Source: Schlesneria paludicola DSM 18645
GTDB taxonomy: Bacteria; Planctomycetota; Planctomycetia; Planctomycetales; Planctomycetaceae
Assembly: GCA_945876035.1 (NCBI GenBank)
Contig: CAMCMU010000023.1
Coordinates: forward strand, 1 to 64,000
Reading direction: 5' to 3'
DNA length: 64,000 nt
The position numbers and the translations under genes were made by a program. Positions 1-9,773 of the stretch are shown one piece after another (the first letter of the stretch is position 1; every line of letters starts with the position of its first letter). The notes beneath the pieces are model-generated. The model had not been told where the DNA came from and did no database searches. It saw only the letters and a program-made list of their open reading frames with translations.

Positions 1-86
1 AACACGTGACGCGGCGTCTGCGGCAATGCCTCCGCCATCACGAACAACCCCTCCTGACGCTCCTGCTTCCGCCGTCCCATCGCCAT
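1..86 (-). CDS. Transposase N-terminus (IS1182-like), cut by window edge
   Basis: Only the first 28 codons lie in the window. Reading leftward from an ATG at 86-84, the frame begins MAMGRRKQERQEGLFV and continues MAEALPQTPRHV, open to base 1. A short basic start followed by 'GLFV...LPQTP.H' is what I know from the N-termini of IS1182-type transposases (usually 'xLF...LPxSPGHPFY'). A strong ribosome-binding site, GGAGG, lies 8 bases before the ATG, which argues for a real start; a second ATG is at 80-78. The gene lies about 100 bp beyond the stop of the DUF1592-type gene on the same strand, where a DUF1552 partner gene is often found. The family call rests on few residues and is an inference. 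Confidence 0.5.
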   Translation of the reverse strand, partial: MAMGRRKQERQEGLFVMAEALPQTPRHV

Positions 87-185
87 CGAAACCACCTCCG
101 TGACTTCCCAACCAACCACCGCGACGACAGCCTAGCGCCCTTCTCATTCCCGTCAACCGTCAGCAGTGACTTTCACCACGGGCCT

Positions 186-3100
186 CTAGGGACTCTGCGA
201 CGACCCGCGGATGTTGCAGAACTGCGGACTTGAAATGATGGTCTTGATGGCCGCGGAAACACGCTGGCTGTTTTCTGCGAGCAGCCGTTCCAAATCCTGA
301 AGTAATGCTTGATCCGAGAGTTGCGTTTCCCGACCGAGTGCGTAACCCACGAGCTTGCGGCAGAACTGGCGGACAATGGACGTTCGACGTTGCTGCAGCA
401 AATAGTTGCGAAGCCCGTCAAGGCCAGCAATCTGTTCACCATCTGGCAGAGTGGAACGGGTGTCAATCGCCGCACCCGACGAGTCTTGATCGCGTCGGCG
501 GCCGATGGCATCGAATCCCTCCAATGCGAATCCAAGCGGGTCGATGCGTTGGTGACACTTGGCACACGCCACATCACTGCGGTGACGTTCGATCAGTTGT
601 CGCTCAGTCAACCCTTCTGGAACCGCATCGGCCAAGGGAGGCACATTTTTGGGAGGTCGAGGCAACTTTTCACCCAACAAAACTTCGCTGACCCAGTTGC
701 CGCGCAGGATCGGGCTCGTGCGCGATACGCCCGATTGCTTGGCAAGTGTCGTCGCCAGTCCCAAGATCCCACCGCGGCCGAGTTCTCTCATCCCTTCGAC
801 CCGTTGCCAAGCATCTCCGTCGATGTTTTTGACTCCATAAAATGTGGCCAGACGACTGTTCACAAACGTGTGATCGGCATTCAGCAGGCTGAGTAACGCC
901 GCATCGCTTTGAAAAATGTCCGTCAGGAACAGGATTGATTCCTGATACATATCGCTCCGCAGGTTCGTGAATTCGGGGAACAGCTGTTCACTCTTGGATT
1001 CTGTGACATCGAAGTCGTGGATCTGCAGCCACTGGCAGGCAAATTCCGTGGCCAGTCGGCGAATTCGGTTGTCCTTGAGCATCCGTTGGGTTTGCTGTGC
1101 CAGCACGTTCGGTTGACTCAGGATTCCCAAACTTGCCGCCCTGCGAAGTTCCTCGTCGGGTTGTGATGACCACAGGAAGTAACTGATTCGGCTGGCGAGT
1201 TCCCAATCGGAGACAGGAGCAGCGGCGACTCCCTCGGGGGCCACCTCGATCCGATAGAGGAATGGTGCGGCGATGAAGATACGAGCGAGTGTCAATCGGA
1301 ACGCGTCTTCGTGGTCCAGATTTTGATCTCGCAACTGTCGGTAAAGTTGTCGCAGAGCTGTGGCTTCGTCATCTTCGAGGGGACGGCGATAGGCTTTTGC
1401 GGCGAAATCAACGATCGCCTCCACGTGTGCCGGCTGGGACTCGAGGATCTTCGTTCGAAATCGAGCCGCTCGTTTGTGGAACGGCTCGATGAGTAAGTCG
1501 AATGCTCCTTCCTGCGGATGGCGCTTTGTCGTTTCCACGAGGGAGTCAAGAACATCCGCCGTTTTTAAGGCCTCTTGGCTGATATAGCGCAGTTCTTCCC
1601 AAAGACGATCGAGCTGTGTTTTCTGCGCCTCATCCAGCATCAGGCGGAGCAGATGGTCGTCCTCACGATAGAAAAGTGTTAGCGTCAGCGCTTCATCGAG
1701 GGGAATAATCTGCGCGTAGAATAGTGCTGCCGGAAAGAGATTCCGATGCGCATTCATGGCCAACTCGAACCGCTGTCTTGCGTTACTGTTTTGACCAACC
1801 AAGACAGGGTACCTGAATGAAACCGTTCGATGCTCTGGATAGAGTGCCGTCACTTTAGAAAGCGTAACGGTGACCTGACTGGGGACGATTCCCGCAGCGA
1901 CCGTAGGGGTGCCCAACACCACCTCCGGTTGAACACTTCCTTCTGTTTCCGACGCGGTGTGTAACTCGGCGAGGACGACGAATTCGCGTCCGGCGGCGAC
2001 GTCGGCCGGAAGATGGAGTGTCATTACACAGGGCGCGTGAACGCAGATTGATCCCGCGTCGATTTCGCTTCCATCGGGATGCCGTCCAAACAGAGACGAT
2101 TCCATCCCTGTCAACTCCTTGACATCTCGCAACAGGATCTCGGGCTGATCTTTGGCGACCAATCGTGGTTGTTTCCAAACTACGTAATCGTGTTCGTTTC
2201 CGTCACCCGCATCGGTAGCCACGAGCGACAGGAGGACTTCTTTTTCTTCTGCAGCCGGCGCGGGAAGAGTGATTCTGAACTCCTGAGAAACTGTGATCGG
2301 ATCGACAGGCTCCATCCATCGAGATCGACTTCCTTTTCTTCCGATCAGTCCCACGGGATTGAAAGCCCAAAGCCCCTTTTGCCACAACGCAACATCTGCC
2401 GCAAGTAACGCGGCATCTTCTGCTCTTGCCTCGAGCCATGGCCCGCGAAGTTGATCCAGCAACAGCGAGGATTCCGCGTCGGTGAGACTGGACCAGAGTC
2501 TCTTCAGGTACGTTGCATTCAGCCGATAGTCGCGAGCCACAGCATCGACGGACCGACGTCCGGTGAGCAGTGCCTCCCGTTCTGTGATCGTGGCTGCAAG
2601 ATATTTTTCCACGGGGAGACGACCGGCTGTACCGAGTCGACTCTCGCTGTGGAGGTTCCCGATAATCGTACCACTGCCGATGTCTTCTGGATCGACGAAC
2701 TGACGATAAGTCTCCCGAATTCGGGCCAGCGCTTGATCAGTCCAATCCCGTGGAGTGACGTGCGGTGAGAATCGAAACCCGTCTGGCAGGAAAACCGCAT
2801 GGCGAGCGATCTCTTTGCCGGCATCGAGATACTTCTGCAACAAGGCTGGTGACATAGAAAGCGCATTGCCTGCGTTGGTAAAGCCCTCACCCGCCGCATT
2901 GTCTGTTGGAAACTCACGCGCAGGATCTAAATCGACGTCTGTCAGATCGCGAATCGTGTGTCTGTATTCGGCGTTGTTGAGTCGCCGCAGATCGACTCGC
3001 CCCGGATCGCCGGCGTTGGCCAGAGCTTCCGCTTCGAGATACCGCTGAACCCAATCGCGCAGCTGCTTTCGTTCGTCGGCTGTCGGCTGTTTCGAATCGT

Positions 3101-3575
3101 CCGGCGGCATCTCACCGCTGCCGAGCATCTCGGCAAACTTCCACCAAACTTTTGTTTCACGAATGACATCGACGAACGTCCCAAATCGTTCCAGATCCAA
3201 CTCACCCTGTTGCGTTGCGGTGGAATGACAACTCAGGCAATAGCGTGTGACGAGCGGCCGAATCACGAGCGTGTACTCGTCCGATAACACCTGCTTTGGC
3301 GCAGAACCTCCGCCCGCAACAGCCGTCGTTGTTTCGAAAGGGAGGCACAGCCAGACCAAATTAACAAGCACCGGAACGAAATAAGCCGCAATTCCTCGCA
3401 AGAATTGAACGGAGTCGTTGTTGGTCCGGTAGTCTGGACGCGGTATCACAGAAGCCTTCTGAGGTCTGGGCCAGCAACAGGATTCCCGTGAGGGATATTC
3501 GTTTTCCGTTCCCTGGGGAACAAATTTCTGGCATCGACGCGGGTTCCAGAATCTGGACATTCTCGTTTTCGTCAC
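186..3575 (-). CDS. DUF1587/DUF1592/DUF1588/DUF1585 planctomycete cytochrome-type protein
   Basis: Large exported protein of the planctomycete 'PSD' group; cellular function is not established. Seen: a hydrophobic stretch at about residues 58-80 (FLRGIAAYFVPVLVNLVWLC), then a cytochrome-type CLSCH motif at 113-117, a DUF1587-like 'LRRLNNAEYRHTIRDL', the DUF1592 core 'RISYFLWSSQPDEELR', DUF1588 'CAKCHQRIDPLGFALE' with a second CxxCH, and DUF1585 'LVGYALGRETQLSDQ' near the C-terminus. The domain set is complete. The start is doubtful: the frame opens with GTG at 3575 and ATG at 3560 (AAGGTGA upstream), but both put about 55 unusual residues before the hydrophobic segment; a TTG at 3401 would give a standard signal peptide. 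The normal DUF1552 partner is not seen downstream; a transposase start is there instead. Confidence 0.9.
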   Translation of the reverse strand: MTKTRMSRFWNPRRCQKFVPQGTENEYPSRESCCWPRPQKASVIPRPDYRTNNDSVQFLRGIAAYFVPVLVNLVWLCLPFETTTAVAGGGSAPKQVLSDEYTLVIRPLVTRYCLSCHSTATQQGELDLERFGTFVDVIRETKVWWKFAEMLGSGEMPPDDSKQPTADERKQLRDWVQRYLEAEALANAGDPGRVDLRRLNNAEYRHTIRDLTDVDLDPAREFPTDNAAGEGFTNAGNALSMSPALLQKYLDAGKEIARHAVFLPDGFRFSPHVTPRDWTDQALARIRETYRQFVDPEDIGSGTIIGNLHSESRLGTAGRLPVEKYLAATITEREALLTGRRSVDAVARDYRLNATYLKRLWSSLTDAESSLLLDQLRGPWLEARAEDAALLAADVALWQKGLWAFNPVGLIGRKGSRSRWMEPVDPITVSQEFRITLPAPAAEEKEVLLSLVATDAGDGNEHDYVVWKQPRLVAKDQPEILLRDVKELTGMESSLFGRHPDGSEIDAGSICVHAPCVMTLHLPADVAAGREFVVLAELHTASETEGSVQPEVVLGTPTVAAGIVPSQVTVTLSKVTALYPEHRTVSFRYPVLVGQNSNARQRFELAMNAHRNLFPAALFYAQIIPLDEALTLTLFYREDDHLLRLMLDEAQKTQLDRLWEELRYISQEALKTADVLDSLVETTKRHPQEGAFDLLIEPFHKRAARFRTKILESQPAHVEAIVDFAAKAYRRPLEDDEATALRQLYRQLRDQNLDHEDAFRLTLARIFIAAPFLYRIEVAPEGVAAAPVSDWELASRISYFLWSSQPDEELRRAASLGILSQPNVLAQQTQRMLKDNRIRRLATEFACQWLQIHDFDVTESKSEQLFPEFTNLRSDMYQESILFLTDIFQSDAALLSLLNADHTFVNSRLATFYGVKNIDGDAWQRVEGMRELGRGGILGLATTLAKQSGVSRTSPILRGNWVSEVLLGEKLPRPPKNVPPLADAVPEGLTERQLIERHRSDVACAKCHQRIDPLGFALEGFDAIGRRRDQDSSGAAIDTRSTLPDGEQIAGLDGLRNYLLQQRRTSIVRQFCRKLVGYALGRETQLSDQALLQDLERLLAENSQRVSAAIKTIISSPQFCNIRGSSQSP

Positions 3576-3766
3576 CTTGCGAGGATCTCACGGCTCAAAC
3601 GTGTTCTGCGCGAAAAAACATGATGGAACGATTCGGTCACGACGTTGACTGAGTTTCAGAAACCTTAACGAGTGCAAGAACACCTCGTATTTTCCGTGGA
3701 ACGTCCACAGCGTAAAGGATTCGGATCAACAAACATGATCGACGCCTCCCTGGCAACGAAAGAGGA

Positions 3767-4966
3767 TTACGTGTCATCGAGCAACTCGACAGCCGCGAAT
3801 TTCTTCCCTTCGAGCATTTCGAGGCTAGCGCCACCACCTGTGCTCACATGAGTCACCTTGTCCGCCAATCCGAATTTTTGAATCGCTGCCGCGCTGTCTC
3901 CACCGCCAATAATGCTCAGCGCACCACTCGCCACAATGGCTTCGGCCACGCCCCGTGTGCCTGCGTCGAAGGGAGGCATCTCAAAAACACCCATCGGACC
4001 GTTCCAAACAACGGTCTTGGCCGACTTAATCACATCGGCATACTTGGCAATCGTCTCTGGACCGATGTCGAATCCCTCCCAACCGCCGTCCTCCGGAATC
4101 TGTCCAGCCGGGACAACCCGTTTGTTACACGTCCCTTTGAATTCGTCTCCGCAGTGGGTATCTCTCGGCAACAGTAATCGGCCACCACCCTGCTGGATCA
4201 GCACTCTCGCAAAATCGATTTTGTCTGTTTCCACGCGACTGCGGCCGACACGACCGCCCGTCGCCAGCGAAAAGGTGTATGCCATCGCGCCTCCAATAAG
4301 CACGGTATCGCAGATCGCCAAAAGATGTTGGATGACGTTGATTTTGTCCGAGACCTTGGCGCCGCCAACAATCGCAACAAACGGTCGAGCCGGCTTGGCA
4401 ATCGCTTCTGACAAAAAGCGGATTTCCTTCTCGACCAGAAAACCGCAGACCTTGGGCTTACCGATCATGGCATTCGGAACCGCAACCATGGAGGCTTCCG
4501 TCCGATGGCATGTACCGAAGGCGTCATTGCAGTAAATATCCCCCATCCGAGCCAGGGCTCCGGCATACTCAGGATCACCTTTTTTTTCACCCGTGTTGAA
4601 ACGAACATTTTCTAGCAGCAGGATTTCACCATTCCCAAGAGTCAACACCTTTGATCTTGCCGCATCACCCACGGTATCCCCAGCAAAGTGGACCGGGCAA
4701 CCCAGTAATTTCTGCAAACGCACCGCCACGGGAGCGAGGCTGTATTTGGCGTCCGCTGCCAAATCTTTAGCCTCAGGTCGACCGAGATGACTCATCAAAA
4801 TCAGACGCCCACCGCGGTCCAATACGGACTTAATTGAGGGGATCGCTTCAGCGATCCGTCGGTCGTCAGTAATTTGATGAGCGTCGTCTAGCGGAACATT
4901 AAAGTCACATCGCATCAGAACGGCTTGAGCGGCGACGGGAATATCCGCAATAGTCTGCTTAGCCAT
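3767..4966 (-). CDS. pgk: Phosphoglycerate kinase
   Basis: Cytosolic glycolytic enzyme: 1,3-bisphosphoglycerate + ADP to 3-phosphoglycerate + ATP. At 399 residues it has the usual length. Motifs seen in order: N-terminal substrate site 'MRCDFNVP' (18-25), 'MSHLGRPEA', 'LLLENVRF', '[13 protein letters not shown]', 'GGAKVSDKI', 'GGAMAYTF', 'WNGPMGVFE', and the nucleotide loop 'GGGDSAAA' with '[15 protein letters not shown]' near the end. The family usually has an Ala where this protein has Cys in 'GTCHR'. Transcribed divergently from the glmM-like gene across a 419 bp spacer. No GAPDH or other glycolytic neighbour is present, so it appears to be a single-gene unit. No clear terminator was found in the 190 bp after the stop. 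Confidence 0.98.
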   Translation of the reverse strand: MAKQTIADIPVAAQAVLMRCDFNVPLDDAHQITDDRRIAEAIPSIKSVLDRGGRLILMSHLGRPEAKDLAADAKYSLAPVAVRLQKLLGCPVHFAGDTVGDAARSKVLTLGNGEILLLENVRFNTGEKKGDPEYAGALARMGDIYCNDAFGTCHRTEASMVAVPNAMIGKPKVCGFLVEKEIRFLSEAIAKPARPFVAIVGGAKVSDKINVIQHLLAICDTVLIGGAMAYTFSLATGGRVGRSRVETDKIDFARVLIQQGGGRLLLPRDTHCGDEFKGTCNKRVVPAGQIPEDGGWEGFDIGPETIAKYADVIKSAKTVVWNGPMGVFEMPPFDAGTRGVAEAIVASGALSIIGGGDSAAAIQKFGLADKVTHVSTGGGASLEMLEGKKFAAVELLDDT

Positions 4967-5385
4967 AATTTAAAGGGACTCCGTTGGAGACAGCGGTTCA
5001 TTTCGGCGACGTCAGGTTCAGCAAGGAACCTCGGTTCACTCCCTTTCCCATCCGACATCGTATCATTTCCACATCGTAGAACAGGCCGAAACAACTGCCA
5101 AGTCGCTCACTCGTGTTCTCGTCGCGACCGCGGTCAGCATCCGCTTGAACCTGCAAGCATACGTCGTTTACGGTCAGCATCCACGGTCAGGCGGTTTGAG
5201 AACTGTGGGCAGGGTTGTCGAGAATCTTATCGCCGCGAATCTCTCGACTTTCGTCTCCTGAACTATTAACGTCCGCAGCGATCCTAATCCATCCCCCGAA
5301 CATTTTGTATCCACGGTCGACATCTTCCGTGGATACGTGGTCGATCACAATTGACATCCCTCGCATCGATCCCTGAGGAAACATC
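4967..5385. promoter_or_regulatory. Divergent intergenic region, pgk / glmM-like
   Basis: 419 bp between two divergent starts, so it must hold both promoters. I could not pick convincing -35/-10 pairs. Short frames here have no recognisable product. Confidence 0.4.
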
Positions 5386-6732
5386 ATGACGGAGCGCATT
5401 CTGAGTATCTCCGGCTTGCGAGGAATTGTGGGCGACGGGCTGGACCCCGAATACGTCACGCGGTTTGCCGCATCATTTGGAACACTGTTGAATGGTGGAA
5501 AGGTGGTCCTCTCACAAGATGGACGCTCAAGCGGAGAGATGCTGCGACATGCCGTCTTAACAGGCCTACTGGCGACGGGGTGCAAGGTGCTCGATTTGGG
5601 AATCGCATCCACACCAACGTGCGGTGTGATGGTCAACGCTCTGGGGGCGGCCGGTGGTTTGCAACTCACGGCCAGTCATAACCCGATCGAGTGGAACGGC
5701 CTAAAACCATTTTCGGCATACGGTTCTGTTTTCGATCGCGCGCTCGGCGAGAACTTACTTGCCGTTCTCCATGCTTCGCCGGCCTATCGTCCGTGGTCGG
5801 GCCTCGGTTCTGTGGAAGCTGTCGCCGACCCGAAAACCGAACATTTACGGCGAGTCTTTCGATTAGTGGACGTCGCAAAGATCAGAGCCAGACGCTTCAA
5901 GGTTGTCCTCGATTGCAATCATGGTTCTGGATCGATCCTAGGTCCTGAGTTACTCCGAGATCTTGGCTGCGAGTTAGTCGTTCTGGGAAATGTGGCGGAC
6001 GGGCAGTTTGATCATCCCGCAGAACCACTCCGAGAAAATCTGGGGGGACTGATGTCCGCCGTAAAAACACACGGCGCGGACATGGGCTTCGCTCAGGATC
6101 CTGATGCCGATCGATTGGCGATCGTAGACAACACCGGACGTTATATCGGAGAGGAGCTCACTCTGGGGCTTTGCGTTGACCATGTGCTCACTCAACGCCG
6201 CGGGCCAATCGTCGTCAACGGTTCGACGAGTCGAGTGACCGCGGATCTCGCAGCCAAACACGGATGTGAATTCCATCGATCTGCTGTGGGTGAAGCGAAT
6301 GTCGTTGCAACCATGCGTGCCACAAACGCAATCCTCGGGGGCGAGGGAAACGGCGGCGTCATCGAACCGCTGGTCGGTTACGTACGAGACAGTTTCGTCA
6401 GCATGGCGTACGTTCTTGATGGTCTTGCCGAGCGAAACACACTGCTAGCAAGCTGGGTTGATTCGCTGCCCAACTACACAATCATCAAAGCCAAACTTCA
6501 CTGTCCACGCGAGCGGGTCGATCGCGCCTGCACAGCCTTGAGGTCCTTTTATCAATCCGCGACGGCCACAGAAGGGGATGGACTTCGACTCGACTGGCCG
6601 GATCAATGGGTTCAGGTTCGATCCAGTAACACCGAACCGATTCTCCGAATCATCTCAGAAGCTCCCGAGGAAACTCGCGCACGGTCGCTGTGTGATGAAG
6701 CGTTTGGAATTGTCAAACACGCCGTCGAATGA
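5386..6732 (+). CDS. glmM: Phosphoglucosamine mutase-type phosphohexomutase
   Basis: Alpha-D-phosphohexomutase of 448 residues, most likely interconverting glucosamine-6-P and glucosamine-1-P for UDP-GlcNAc synthesis in the cytosol. Seen: active-site phosphoserine loop 'TASHNP' with Ser97, metal-binding DPDADR at 238-243, a sugar-specificity loop 'GGEGNGGVI', and phosphate-binding 'VRSSNTEPILRI' near the C-terminus; all four domains are present. The sugar loop is GEGNGG rather than the GEQSGH of classical bacterial GlmM and resembles archaeal-type GlmM/phosphomannomutases, so phosphomannomutase or phosphoglucomutase activity cannot be excluded. The ATG at 5386 is followed at once by the conserved 'LSISGLRGIVGDG' start. 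Confidence 0.85.
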   Translation: MTERILSISGLRGIVGDGLDPEYVTRFAASFGTLLNGGKVVLSQDGRSSGEMLRHAVLTGLLATGCKVLDLGIASTPTCGVMVNALGAAGGLQLTASHNPIEWNGLKPFSAYGSVFDRALGENLLAVLHASPAYRPWSGLGSVEAVADPKTEHLRRVFRLVDVAKIRARRFKVVLDCNHGSGSILGPELLRDLGCELVVLGNVADGQFDHPAEPLRENLGGLMSAVKTHGADMGFAQDPDADRLAIVDNTGRYIGEELTLGLCVDHVLTQRRGPIVVNGSTSRVTADLAAKHGCEFHRSAVGEANVVATMRATNAILGGEGNGGVIEPLVGYVRDSFVSMAYVLDGLAERNTLLASWVDSLPNYTIIKAKLHCPRERVDRACTALRSFYQSATATEGDGLRLDWPDQWVQVRSSNTEPILRIISEAPEETRARSLCDEAFGIVKHAVE

Positions 6733-7630
6733 TTCGGTGACGCACGGATAAAAACCAAAGAACGTCTGAGGACCGATGACGAACTGCGGAACACTCAATT
6801 CAGTCGCTTTGTAAAATGGTTCCACCCCGTGTGCCGAGTCCGCCGGCAATTCATGCGCCGTCTCAGACGACTCGGATCCGCAATTTTCCCAGCCCTTGGT
6901 GTTCCTTGCCCATTCGCATGCGGGGTTTGCCTGTCTCAAGCTGTAATTCGATTGACGGCTGAGCCCCAGTGAAGGATGAGACCGTGCGATTCAGCAAAGT
7001 TCTCGCAGCACCGATGACTCAACGACTGAAGTTCCGTCGGCTTTTGTGGGGGACCGCGATGACGAAAACGCAGAAGCTCGGTGAGACCTTCAAATTGTCG
7101 ATTAGTCACTCCGGATCGATTCGGGGTGCTGGAATGCTTATCAGAGAGGTACCGATACTCAGGCATCTCAACGGGATGACGACTGCAAGGCGGTTCGCAC
7201 CAGACGCGGCTTGCCCGACCGATTGTCTGTTCCAGACGATGATTATGGCCGGATAAATCGTTAGGTTTGACATCAACGGACACTCAAAAAGAGCAACCCG
7301 TCTGGGTATTTTTTCTAGGCGGGGAAACCGCCGTTTGACGGAAGAAAGCCAAACGATCCATGCGGGATCCCCGAACGTTCGCTTGGACGGTTGAGCGCCG
7401 CAGAGAATCGATCTGCGGCAGGAGTTGGGGCTTGGAAAACGATGCCTAGAATTCGGCTTTTAAAGAGATTCCTGTCATAAGCGTCAGGCTATCATCGTGG
7501 TCTCTGGGAACTGTTTCTCGGACGTTCAAAACGACCGATCGAGTCTTTTGTTTTATGCGATAAGATCCTGCACGATCCGGCAATCGTGCGACTCGCGATC
7601 GAGCACTTCCAACAGGGAGAATCAACGCTC
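6733..7630. other. Gene-poor spacer after glmM-like gene
   Basis: About 0.9 kb. The open frames on both strands up to about 115 codons show no recognisable family and overlap one another. A short ACCC-GTCT-GGGT stem followed by ATTTTTT at about 7296-7315 and a GGCGG-GGAAA-CCGCC hairpin at 7317-7331 could be a weak plus-strand termination site. I see nothing else. Confidence 0.4.
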
Positions 7631-7703
7631 GCAGCCCGGTTCTGGAAACAGAATCCGGGCTGCGGGGGAGGCATCGGCGACCCGGGTCGATCACCGATGC
7701 CTC
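7631..7703. terminator. Two tandem perfect hairpins, probable bidirectional terminator
   Basis: Hairpin A (7631-7663) pairs GCAGCCCGG with CCGGGCTGC, with an inner TTCT/AGAA extension. Hairpin B (7668-7703) pairs GAGGCATCGG with CCGATGCCTC and encloses a 12 bp palindrome (CGACCCGGGTCG). They lie 15 bp past the stop of the minus-strand gene at 7718. There is no long T tract; on the plus side hairpin B is followed by AATCTTATT. Confidence 0.6.
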
Positions 7704-7717
7704 AATCTTATTGTGGA

Positions 7718-8761
7718 TTAATTTCGGTCAATCGATAAATCCACCGGTGATTCATTGAGCACTGGCAACGACAACGCTGTGGAGACGGTTCGTTCCCGAA
7801 ACGGCGATGTCACGTCTTCCGGGGAAAACGAAACAGTAGGCCGGGTATTGGCGTTCATGCGGTGCCGTGCCATGACATGACTTCTGGCCGAGACTTTGAG
7901 AAACTCCAGAATTCGGGCTGATTCGATCCCCTCCAGCTTGTTTCCAATCGATTCAATCCAGCCGGGATGGCGAGCCATTGCCTGTGACATCAGGTGGGCA
8001 AAGAGAGTCATCTGCTTGAAGTTCCGATCCGCAATCGTGTGACTGAGGGGTGAAATCACTTTAGCCAACGTTTCAATCGCTGGCGACGGAAACTCAACAA
8101 ACACGTCACCCGAATGCGTCCCGATGATGCGACCATCGGGCTCCCGTGCGAATGTCGCTTGCAGACGCATCAATGATCTGGCGATGATGGGCCTTTGAAG
8201 GAGTGGACTCTTGAAGGCTCCATCGCAGTGGATTAGCGTGTCATTGGTCGACTGATAGAACAACTCGACCAGACCCACAGAACCGTCACCCGCATCCGCT
8301 CGGTAGCAGTTCAGTCCGGAATTCTGCAGTTTGAATTTCGAAATATCCATCGCACGCCACGTCGCCACAGCGACATCCGGATTTTTCAAAAAGTAGTCGT
8401 AAACTTCGGGATCCGCCTCGAATGACAATGTCGGAAGTCGCCGAAACATTCCGAGATTCTTCAACAGTGATTCTGTCTTGCTCCGTGCTTCATTGGACAG
8501 ACGATCCAGTGGTAGTTCGCTTATCGCCTGTTTTCGCACGCTGATCGATGAGGACCCCGCTTTGATCGTATTCACACCCAATGAGCCAAACGATTCATCC
8601 GCATCCGGTTCATTGTCTACGACCCGAGCGGACGTCGCGGCGGTATCGTCTCGCGACTCATTGGTCTCGACGGCCTGACAAGTCCCTATTATGGAGAGAC
8701 CGACAAAGAGCCATATTGGTAGTACAATGTGGCGACGAGGCCGCATCCGATGACGAATCAT
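7718..8761 (-). CDS. Exported protein of unknown function
   Basis: 347 residues with a basic start and a hydrophobic segment 'IVLPIWLFVGLSIIGTCQA' (about 12-30) that reads as a signal peptide with an AxA-like cleavage site (TCQA). The mature part is soluble and has no motif I recognise. One stretch, 'PEVYDYFLKNPDVAVATWRAMDISKF', followed by a region rich in hydrophobic and aromatic residues, looks conserved-protein-like; this style is common in planctomycete-only families. It is flanked by tandem hairpins after the stop and a 367 bp spacer before the start, so it is probably a single-gene unit. Confidence 0.8.
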   Translation of the reverse strand: MIRHRMRPRRHIVLPIWLFVGLSIIGTCQAVETNESRDDTAATSARVVDNEPDADESFGSLGVNTIKAGSSSISVRKQAISELPLDRLSNEARSKTESLLKNLGMFRRLPTLSFEADPEVYDYFLKNPDVAVATWRAMDISKFKLQNSGLNCYRADAGDGSVGLVELFYQSTNDTLIHCDGAFKSPLLQRPIIARSLMRLQATFAREPDGRIIGTHSGDVFVEFPSPAIETLAKVISPLSHTIADRNFKQMTLFAHLMSQAMARHPGWIESIGNKLEGIESARILEFLKVSARSHVMARHRMNANTRPTVSFSPEDVTSPFRERTVSTALSLPVLNESPVDLSIDRN

Positions 8762-9128
8762 TCCCCCCCCTCGCCATCTGAACCTGAATTTTCAGGCATT
8801 CGGAATTGACTGGCAGCAACGTTCACTGATTCTCGGCCACGCTCCAACGACTTCCGGGCGTCTGGAGTGACCGTCAGCCGGCACAACCTCATTCATCGGC
8901 AGATAGACTGACATCCATACAGTCCGAATAATTACTCATGTTTGACAAGGGCGTCTGCCGGAGTCACGGGCGGTGTTTCGTTGGCGATTCCATGCCCATC
9001 GAGCTCGATTTTTTCAAGATTTTAAGAGAGACGGTGATTTGCAAAACGTCGCGCCATGACTGTCGCTCGCCAAATCGTTTTTGGTGAGATTTTCTGACCC
9101 ATGATCCCTAACCATCGGAAGTATCTCG
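8762..9128. promoter_or_regulatory. Divergent spacer upstream of pncC-like gene
   Basis: 367 bp between divergent genes. No open frame with coding character and no clear repeats; it presumably carries both promoters. A GGAAG ribosome-binding site for the right-hand gene is at about 9117-9121. Confidence 0.35.
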
Positions 9129-9758
9129 ATGCAGCAAACAATCACTGATTTGGTTCATGATGTTGCCGCGCTTCTCCAGCGAACCGAGCGAAAAGTGGTC
9201 TTCGCCGAGAGTTGCACTGGCGGCCTCGTCGCGGCATCACTCGCCCGTGTTCCAGGAATCTCTCAATACCTCTGCGGTTCGGCGGTGGTTTATCGGCTTG
9301 ATACCAAAGCACGATGGCTGGACATTCCAGAATCGCTTCTTCACGATCCGGGTCCCGTCAGTGGCGAAGTTGCGGCTCTAATGGCTGAAGCCGTGCTGAC
9401 TCGAACCCCCGAAGCGGATTTCGCTGTTTCTGTCACCGGGCATCTCGGGCCAGACGCACCCGTTCTTCTCGATGGAACACTGTTTGTTGCCATCGCCAGT
9501 CGCCACGAGGAACATTTCAATCCGTTAAAAAAGAGCGTCACCGCTGACCGGCAGGCAATGCCGGCAAATCGTTATCGAGAAATCGGAAAGTCGATGGTTT
9601 GTGAATATCGACTTCCGGCGGAGCCAAGCGATCGAATCCTGCATCCCGAGGGGAACTTGGAATCTCAGAAAACTTACCCGGCGATGAGTTTTCGAGAGAG
9701 ACGCCAGCAGGGGGCGGTCGAATTCGTGCTGAATTGCCTGATGGACATACTCCTGTGA
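9129..9758 (+). CDS. pncC: CinA-family nicotinamide-nucleotide amidase (PncC-like)
   Basis: CinA C-terminal domain protein, 209 residues. The family deamidates nicotinamide mononucleotide to nicotinate mononucleotide in the pyridine nucleotide salvage cycle. Seen: the signature 'FAESCTGGLVAASLARVPG' (about 25-43), 'GSAVVYRLDTKARWLDI', and 'VSVTGHLGPDAP' at about 99-110, which corresponds to the family 'VTGIAGPGG' loop but is altered. There is a C-terminal tail of about 40 residues beyond the usual domain (PncC is about 165 residues). The MoCF-like N-terminal half of full CinA is absent. It converges on the small lipoprotein gene with only 15 bp between stops. Confidence 0.85.
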   Translation: MQQTITDLVHDVAALLQRTERKVVFAESCTGGLVAASLARVPGISQYLCGSAVVYRLDTKARWLDIPESLLHDPGPVSGEVAALMAEAVLTRTPEADFAVSVTGHLGPDAPVLLDGTLFVAIASRHEEHFNPLKKSVTADRQAMPANRYREIGKSMVCEYRLPAEPSDRILHPEGNLESQKTYPAMSFRERRQQGAVEFVLNCLMDILL

Positions 9759-9773
9759 CATCTGACATTGTGA

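Noticed and set aside
6936-7283. 115-codon minus frame and 95-codon plus frame in the same place
   Set aside because: They overlap on opposite strands, and neither resembles a known family.
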